From a virus, in the IMG/VR virus record IMGVR_UViG_3300030109_004199, positions 1-26,225 of that record: 26,225 nt of DNA, one strand, 5' to 3'. Positions within the stretch are counted from its first letter, which is position 1; every line of letters starts with the position of its first letter. The notes under the pieces were generated by a model, which searched no databases, was not told the DNA's origin, and was given only the letters and a program-made list of their open reading frames with translations. The position numbers were made by a program, and so were the translations under genes. Positions 21,601 to 26,225 of this stretch are shown here, piece after piece.

Positions 21601-22309
21601 ATTTATTGGAAATTTAAAAGTTATAGATAATAATGGAACAAAATATTATAACGATAGAATGATATTTAGTCCTCAAAATAATTTTGATATATTTCCTAAT
21701 TCTCAATCAAACATATTAGAAATAGAAACTTTTGATGGTGATGAAATAATTGCATTAGCTTCTTATGGAGATAAAGTTTTACAATTTAAAAAAGATGTTT
21801 TGTACATATTAGATATATCAGGTGAAGCTTCTAATTGGTCTGTTGAATCTAGAGACCTTTATAAAGGTATATTAAATAATCATTCTTTTTGCGAAACTCT
21901 TGAAGGTATTTTTTGGTTTAATAAATATGGTGCTTATATGTATAATGGAGAAGAAACTGTTAATTTATTTTTAACTGAAAATGAAGAAAGAACTACTAAT
22001 AGAATTAATTTAGAAACTTGGGAAAGCTTTGTATCTTCTGAGTCTGTATGTGGATTTAATCCAAAATCTAGAGAAATATTTGTTGTTAAAAAAACTAATC
22101 AAACAAGCAATGAATCAGATGGTGATTGTTATGTTTATAATCTTATGACTAAATCTTGGGTTAAAGGTTCTGATAAATTTTATACAGGAGATAAAATAAC
22201 TAATTTTATAAACGTAGGAGATTTAAAACAATTAGGATTTTTTACATCTGTAGACCGAAAACCACCTGTTCCTAAAGGAGAAAGCAATAACCCAGGAGTA
22301 CCTTTTTAA
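18680..22309 (+). CDS. Large tail protein (nozzle or tail-hub like), 1209 aa
   Basis: 1209 residues. The N-terminus (VWKIDKFEGGLNDYSDPKDI, then RSNEFADINDAFI and GSIRPLGR) is typical of podovirus tail-tube/nozzle proteins, which begin with a strand pairing onto the adaptor ring. The C-terminal third (FDGDEIIALASYGDKVLQFK, then VLYILDI, GIFWFNKYGAYMYNG, YNLMTKSWVKG) shows repeated blades like a beta-propeller. Two related small alpha-beta segments lie in the middle, near residues 375-435 and 530-585 (NLKTAINDY with GTTFNNANI; INNLASAVAG with GTANGFTI), suggesting an internal duplication. Start coupled to the 49-residue gene, end to the next one. Probably the tail nozzle. Confidence 0.7.
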   Translation: MAKTVWKIDKFEGGLNDYSDPKDIRSNEFADINDAFIGKAGSIRPLGRCINSNVVPKTDIKNDIIAGEGAFAFRTNYGFNVIQNESEIDNTEFTLTRTQTAADGEYARARFKIVSMVWAFTSSYTGDGGVYYHDNLIMSQGALKLTMYLGSTAITTEQTALTFNGDSDGSSSWFDDATRTTPPGSEGSAGFYGDGDAAKNFAYPYNIWNRQAIRDDIYSIPGNVSDNNYNFNHDIVNNLNFNFNGFFYSDGFVGNVTLQGYPHPQQSLGYDIYQNGIVANGLNSYDKPLGHHDRFGVGPYHFPGFSWEDFHPFADGENSESSVPAVQGVNGLNLGIDLGEHAITQTSKIIKPQFPHPPSSGHGPQFLFDEYNPIIAATYKNLKTAINDYTGTSGIVCTWTDGNNDDQLAGLELRANAIGTTFNNANIEFTLNSSGLEGTVTQVTQTRGTTNVNLLSTEDREVVDGIGDGLIPAIDVDKENGVVLSGETYMSGGVNLQPDIYNITFSGGYGNGDDIFISVNPTGANVAATEIHIKNFYDSINNLASAVAGSINAISTISASSDGAVVTVTGTAGTANGFTINMVSTPDPHYSLFQAGDYYDQTTEDKQYILLNKSGDLHLNSTTNYKSNFKIYSTNNASWLDIFSDEDSNLNPLQSSFPTTSFFDWYYTSTNDNKPSLVSNGERVFFGDANFKLNNNNKYFGFIDNSHFFSNPNVNDDSNNGFLFLGRTFGWFLEDSAKKWTFTQGSTINSLWAFPDKMGVRIDANSSISTAHNADEAKMEFKIYTATTDGVDWSGKIKVYLAAVYDDGTESLPGHQFTFAGGSQTLDLSAEASSLKIECSIRPQNDNGQYLFNDRRITGVRLYYTSDEDDYEMFYNLGLADFNKGFIRAAEIQTLDDTTGNASRYVWSDNGQTGANAVRLWNMDAASNNEIIEYTTQPRMDDYVSINEIELTTSSMPTTLDVRYKAICIAGRRAFIGNLKVIDNNGTKYYNDRMIFSPQNNFDIFPNSQSNILEIETFDGDEIIALASYGDKVLQFKKDVLYILDISGEASNWSVESRDLYKGILNNHSFCETLEGIFWFNKYGAYMYNGEETVNLFLTENEERTTNRINLETWESFVSSESVCGFNPKSREIFVVKKTNQTSNESDGDCYVYNLMTKSWVKGSDKFYTGDKITNFINVGDLKQLGFFTSVDRKPPVPKGESNNPGVPF

Positions 22310-22737
22310 TGGCAACTAAAGTATCAGGATTAAGATTGTGGGAAGAAACAGCGTCTGAAGCTGTTAATAGAGATTTTACAATTCAAACTAAACTAAATGA
22401 TTTTGGAAATCCTTTATATAAAAAAAAGATATATGGTTGGTATGTTAACCTTACTCAAGGTTCTTCTAATAAAGTTTTTACTTTTTCTTTATACTACAGA
22501 GAAAATACTACAGATTCATGGAAGTATTTAGGGTATTTTTCTAATGTTTCTACTTCTGCTAGTTCTACAACTACTAATAGTCATTATTATACAGAACAAT
22601 TTCCAGGCTTTGCAGTTTATACATTGCAAATTAAACTTGTTGGAAGTTATGTTTCTGGAGATGTTGGAATTAATGATTTTGGTATAATGTATAGAAATTA
22701 TAGAGAATCATCAGGAGAAAGATTTGATGAAACTTAA
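22309..22737 (+). CDS. Tail-associated protein, 142 aa
   Basis: 142 residues, start overlapping the large tail gene (TAATG). Beta-rich, with many Tyr, Trp and Ser (YKKKIYGWYVNLTQGSSNKV, FSLYYRENTTDSWKYLGYFS, FPGFAVYTLQIKLVG), like a single beta-sandwich such as those that cap tail tubes or attach fibres. It ends in a charged tail (YRESSGERFDET), whose codons overlap the start of the fibre gene. Likely a fibre-to-nozzle adaptor or tail decoration; family not recognised. Confidence 0.6.
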   Translation: MATKVSGLRLWEETASEAVNRDFTIQTKLNDFGNPLYKKKIYGWYVNLTQGSSNKVFTFSLYYRENTTDSWKYLGYFSNVSTSASSTTTNSHYYTEQFPGFAVYTLQIKLVGSYVSGDVGINDFGIMYRNYRESSGERFDET

Positions 22738-24556
22738 AAACGTCAAATCTAAATTAAATAGAAAACAAAAAGCTTTTTCTAGTGGAAAGGGCACACCTAG
22801 TTATAAAGAAGGCTCAAATGGAGATATTACTGTAAGAAATATTTCAGGCAAGGGTTTGTTCTTATATTACAAATATCAAGGAAAATGGTACTCTACAAGG
22901 CTTAATAAAATAAATCCTAAATATGCTGAAGATAAAGAATCTGTTGTTATTCCTAAAGGAAGAAAACCTAGAAAATCTGGAGAATTAACATTAGATACCT
23001 CTAATAAAATGCAATTATGTAAAAAAGTTATTAGTGGAGAAGAACGAAAAACACAAGTTCCAACTATGAATAGTTCTAATATTCTTGATATAACTGAAAT
23101 ACAAACTAAAAGAACTAGTACTACAGGAATGGGGACTGATAATGGAGGAACGTCAGATTTTAAATTAGTAAATACAACAGGGCATAGTTATATGCATATT
23201 GAAACTCAAGGGAGTTCTTATGACCCATATATAATGTTTGCGTATAGACAAGTTGGAGAATCAGAAGCATTAAAACAATGGACTATTGGAATGGATAATA
23301 GTGCTACAGATACACTTAAATTTCATTATAAAGGTTCAGGAACTGCTCCATTAACACCTTCTTCTACTGCTGGAGGAGGGTCTGCAGATTCAGTAATGGA
23401 GTTAACAAATTCAGGTGCATTAAGTGTTTCTGGAACAGTTACAAGCAGTAATGGAGTTTGTGGTGGACCTGCTGTTACTAATCACGTTACTAATAATGCT
23501 GATGATACAATGGCTGGTACATTAACAATTGATAAAGATACTACAGCAACAACAACTGGTTCTACTTATGGATTAAATATAGATTATGACCATACAGGCA
23601 TTTCTGCTAGCGGACAATCAACTCGTAATTATGGTATATCTTCAGCAATTAATAGTGATTCTCCAACTCATGTAGGCTCAGTTTTAAATTTTGGAATTAA
23701 CAGTACTGTAACCGCAGGAACAAGTGGCACTCAAAGTAGTATTGGTATAAATAACACAGTAACAGGAGCAGATACAAACACAGGCATTTATCAAAAAGTT
23801 ACAGATGGTGGTAATGATTTAAAATTTGTTAGTTCTGCAAATTCATCTAATATGTTTACATTATCAACTGGAACGAATGCTGCAACTATTTTAGAAACAA
23901 CTGATGCTGTAGGTGCAAATGCTGATTTAACATTAGACCCAGATGGAGAATTGATTTTAACCCCTGTTACAGAAGTTCAATCAGATGCTCCTTTAAAAAT
24001 AAAAGAAAGTGCAGATGCTGTTGCAGATACAGCAGGATACGGTCAAATATGGGTAGATACAGCAACACCAAATGAGTTAGCATTTACAGATGATGCAGGC
24101 ACAGATATAATTGGTGTTGGTAAGTATCATTATGAAACAAAATTTATAGGTTTTTATGCAGGGCAAACTGCACAATATATACCAATGACAGGTTATATAA
24201 TTGAAAAAACATCAACTGGTAGCAGTAATGAATTTATATCATTTGTTGCACCATATAATTGCACAATAGAAAAATTTATTTACAGAAGCGAAGTAGCACA
24301 AGATGGCACATTCAGTTTAAGAGTTTTAGAATCAAGTGATAATACAGAAGTACCTAGTAGTGTGATATATAGAAAAGATACTACTATTGATATAGCAGAT
24401 GATACATTTTTAGATTATGATTTAACTAGCCCTGGTACTGGAAGTGATTATGCACCATTAACTAAAGGCAAGATTTATGCAATTTATGTAGCAACACCAG
24501 CAGTTGGTTATGACACAAACATAACAGTTGTTTTTAAATGGGATATAACTAGTTAA
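22727..24556 (+). CDS. Tail fibre-like protein, 609 aa
   Basis: 609 residues from ATG 22727 (AGGAGA nine bases upstream); TTG three bases earlier is less likely. The N-terminus is basic (MKLKNVKSKLNRKQKAFSSG), followed by a virion-binding beta domain (GDITVRNISGKGLFLYYKYQ). Then come low-complexity Thr/Ser/Gly beta repeats (about residues 115-430), as in trimeric fibres, and a C-terminal segment AGYGQIWVDTATPNELAFTD followed by a compact beta domain (CTIEKFIYRSEVAQDGTFSL) that could be the receptor-binding tip. Overlaps the preceding gene by 11 bases. The role is adsorption to the host surface. Confidence 0.75.
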   Translation: MKLKNVKSKLNRKQKAFSSGKGTPSYKEGSNGDITVRNISGKGLFLYYKYQGKWYSTRLNKINPKYAEDKESVVIPKGRKPRKSGELTLDTSNKMQLCKKVISGEERKTQVPTMNSSNILDITEIQTKRTSTTGMGTDNGGTSDFKLVNTTGHSYMHIETQGSSYDPYIMFAYRQVGESEALKQWTIGMDNSATDTLKFHYKGSGTAPLTPSSTAGGGSADSVMELTNSGALSVSGTVTSSNGVCGGPAVTNHVTNNADDTMAGTLTIDKDTTATTTGSTYGLNIDYDHTGISASGQSTRNYGISSAINSDSPTHVGSVLNFGINSTVTAGTSGTQSSIGINNTVTGADTNTGIYQKVTDGGNDLKFVSSANSSNMFTLSTGTNAATILETTDAVGANADLTLDPDGELILTPVTEVQSDAPLKIKESADAVADTAGYGQIWVDTATPNELAFTDDAGTDIIGVGKYHYETKFIGFYAGQTAQYIPMTGYIIEKTSTGSSNEFISFVAPYNCTIEKFIYRSEVAQDGTFSLRVLESSDNTEVPSSVIYRKDTTIDIADDTFLDYDLTSPGTGSDYAPLTKGKIYAIYVATPAVGYDTNITVVFKWDITS

Positions 24557-24620
24557 TAATAAATATTGGATTAATATAGAATAATGGATATATTTAACAG
24601 ACAAATTACAGAGAATAACT

Positions 24621-25775
24621 ATGGCTACAATTAGAAGAAGAAGTGGTGTAAGGAAAGTACAAGATACTAGAGATAAAGAGCAATCACCACCACCTCCAAT
24701 AGGAATGGCGATGACTGTTGGAAATCTTGGTATGAAAGCTGCTGAAATGAAAGATACAGCAGTTAAAACTAAAGTTACAGAATCAGGTATATTAAATAAT
24801 AAGGTTAGTGACCCTTCTGCTCAGGTGCAATATAACGTATTTGAATCAACACCTCCAGACAAAGGTATGGGATGGCTTAGACCTAAAGGTGATAGAATAC
24901 AATTAAATACAGAGGTTTCAGATGCATTAAAAGTTTTTGAAAAAACAGGTGAAGGGGTTTCTAGTGAGGCTAGTAATCCTAGAGTTTGGGAGCAACAATT
25001 ATCTGATGCAGGATTTAGTGAAACAGAAATAGCTAATGAATTTGGTTATGAATCTGCAGATGCGTTTGCTAATGCAAAAACTACTAATACTGTAGAGTTA
25101 AAATTATCTGATGGAACTACATATACTCCTAAAAAAAATTACTTTTCTGATGTTGTAAAAGATGCAAAATTACCTGAAGGAAAATTACCTGAAGGAGATA
25201 TATTAAAATCAGCTGGAGAGATTAAAGAAACAGCAAGAAGTCAATTTCAAAACTTTATATATGGTTCTTCAGGTATAGAAGGACAAACTATTAGCTCTCC
25301 TATGGTTCCTGATGCTTCGGCTACAATAGGTACTGTAGGTAAAAGTGCAATAAATCCAGCTACTGGAGAATTAGTTACTCATACAGTAAGTGGTACACAG
25401 TTAGCTTCAGGAGGCAAAGTAATGACACTTGCAAATGGTAATGCTGTTCCATTAGGTGGAAAAGCTTTAGCTGTAGAAAAAGCAACACTTACTGCAGTAA
25501 AAGGAGGAGCTGATGCAGCTTCTGCCTCTGCTTCTGCAAGTACAGCAAAAGCATCAGTAGGAGCTAAAGTATTTGGAGATGTCGCAGGTGCACATGCAGC
25601 TGCAAAAGCAGCAGGAGCAACAGCCGCAGAAGTAGCAGCCGCAGGAGCAGCCGCAATAACACCAGTAGGGTGGACACTTATAGCCTTAGCTATTGTTGCA
25701 GCTGGAGTAGAACTTACTAAAAGAGATAAGAAAAAGAAAAAAAGAAGACAGCGTAGTGCTGGAAGGAGGATTTAA
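24621..25775 (+). CDS. Possible internal virion/ejection protein, 384 aa
   Basis: 384 residues. The N-terminus is basic (ATIRRRSGVRKVQDTRDKEQ) and the middle is polar with helices. Residues 295-345 are extremely Ala-rich (ASASASASTAKASVGAKV, later AAAKAAGATAAEVAAA). One hydrophobic helix (VGWTLIALAIVAAGVEL, about residues 349-365) is followed by a very basic tail (KKKKKRRQRSAGRRI). A C-terminal membrane-active helix with an Ala-rich spacer fits ejection proteins that enter the host envelope with the DNA. The ribosome binding site is weak. The 64-base gap before it holds no hairpin. Confidence 0.6.
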   Translation: MATIRRRSGVRKVQDTRDKEQSPPPPIGMAMTVGNLGMKAAEMKDTAVKTKVTESGILNNKVSDPSAQVQYNVFESTPPDKGMGWLRPKGDRIQLNTEVSDALKVFEKTGEGVSSEASNPRVWEQQLSDAGFSETEIANEFGYESADAFANAKTTNTVELKLSDGTTYTPKKNYFSDVVKDAKLPEGKLPEGDILKSAGEIKETARSQFQNFIYGSSGIEGQTISSPMVPDASATIGTVGKSAINPATGELVTHTVSGTQLASGGKVMTLANGNAVPLGGKALAVEKATLTAVKGGADAASASASASTAKASVGAKVFGDVAGAHAAAKAAGATAAEVAAAGAAAITPVGWTLIALAIVAAGVELTKRDKKKKKRRQRSAGRRI

Positions 25776-25777
25776 AA

Positions 25778-26225
25778 ATGGCAACAAAACCTTATAAAGC
25801 GGTAGGGGGCGACCCATTACCTTATAGAATACCTGAATTAGCAGAATTTGGTTTTGGAGAAACAGGAGCAGCTGGAGCTAGAATAGAATCACATCCTTTT
25901 TACAGACACAGACTTAATAAAAGATATATGAAAAGAAGTAGTAGTCGAGGCTTTGGTTTTAGTAGTAGTGATACAGACCCTATTAGATATTTAAAACCTG
26001 GATATGACCAAGATTCTGGATTAAGTGAAGAACAATGGCAAGCAATTACTAAAGGTGGTGGTTTAGCATCAGATGCAATGGTAGGTCTTGCTGGTGTTCA
26101 AGGCGGTAAATGGTATTCTCAAAGTCAATTTGATGAAGGTGGGCAACTTAAAGAAGGTGCTGAAGGATTTGGAGGTTCAAGTGTTTACCAAACTTTAAAG
26201 CAAGGTAAAGAAAATTGGCAAGGTG
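25778..26225 (+). CDS. Virion or ejection protein, N-terminal part (cut by window edge)
   Basis: ATG 25778 has GGAAGGAGGA upstream and follows the previous gene directly. The frame is open for 149 residues to the window end. It begins MATKPYKAVGGDPLPYRIPE, continues with a Gly-rich and basic segment (RHRLNKRYMKRSSSRGFGF), then a region with LSEEQWQAITKGGGLASDAM and Gly/Gln-rich loops. There is no signal peptide and no catalytic motif so far. Its place after the Ala-rich protein suggests another internal or ejection protein, or a peptidoglycan-cleaving tail protein whose catalytic part lies beyond the window. Confidence 0.65.
   Translation, partial: MATKPYKAVGGDPLPYRIPELAEFGFGETGAAGARIESHPFYRHRLNKRYMKRSSSRGFGFSSSDTDPIRYLKPGYDQDSGLSEEQWQAITKGGGLASDAMVGLAGVQGGKWYSQSQFDEGGQLKEGAEGFGGSSVYQTLKQGKENWQG

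Noticed and set aside
24584-24634. 16-codon frame (MDIFNRQITENNYGYN) overlapping the start of the 384-residue gene
   Set aside because: It has no clear ribosome binding site and is too short; at best a coupling leader.
1-26225. Prophage signs, insertion sequences, CRISPR arrays
   Set aside because: No integrase, attachment-site repeat, transposase, or regularly spaced repeat array was seen.

Overview
The window is one end-to-end piece of a tailed, double-stranded DNA bacteriophage. The evidence is a complete virion-morphogenesis run on the + strand (small and large terminase, portal, scaffold, major capsid protein, decoration-like protein, connector-sized proteins, lysis genes, tail and fibre proteins). 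The P22-like portal, a large nozzle-like tail protein and the absence of a tape measure, sheath or baseplate favour a short-tailed (podovirus-like) particle. The coding DNA is very AT-rich, with AGA and TTA codons dominant. Most genes have clear AAGGAG-type ribosome binding sites, so the host is a low-GC bacterium that uses Shine-Dalgarno initiation; this argues against Bacteroidota. A marine or freshwater origin is a guess from the general look of the small basic and fibre proteins. No integrase, repressor, tRNA, transposon or CRISPR array was seen.

Left block, 1-2905, leftward: at least seven small genes (44 to 130 codons, most with a good ribosome binding site), including a two-CxxC zinc-ribbon-like protein and a one-helix membrane protein. 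They are separated by unusually large gaps. Nearly every gap holds a stem-loop, and for several of these the G-U wobble pattern shows that the minus strand is the RNA that folds. The first 609 bases have no credible gene. They contain at least 13 mutually nested stems, including four long-range 9-10 bp helices, and look like a large ornate non-coding RNA. A second, about 120-nt, multibranched element lies at 1636-1755.

Divergent control region, 2906-3413: palindromes, a long hairpin, three copies of ATAGGGT, and a candidate promoter whose predicted start falls on the ATG of the first rightward gene.

Right block, 3414-26225, all + strand. Packaging: a 78-residue acidic protein, small terminase, a Cys-rich protein, two Lys-rich micro-proteins, large terminase. 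Head: an unknown 361-residue protein, a basic 54-residue protein sharing a motif with the capsid N-arm, portal, scaffold, major capsid, decoration-like protein, then a 20-position hairpin. Head completion: six structural or connector candidates (13113-16503). Lysis: M15-type endolysin, a calcineurin-like phosphoesterase and five tiny membrane or coiled-coil proteins (16521-18680). Tail and ejection: a 1209-residue tail protein, a 142-residue protein, a 609-residue fibre-like protein, a 384-residue protein with a C-terminal hydrophobic helix, and a last gene cut by the window edge. Many adjacent genes overlap as TAATG, indicating a tightly coupled late operon. The candidate undescribed system is the leftward small-gene and structured-RNA block.
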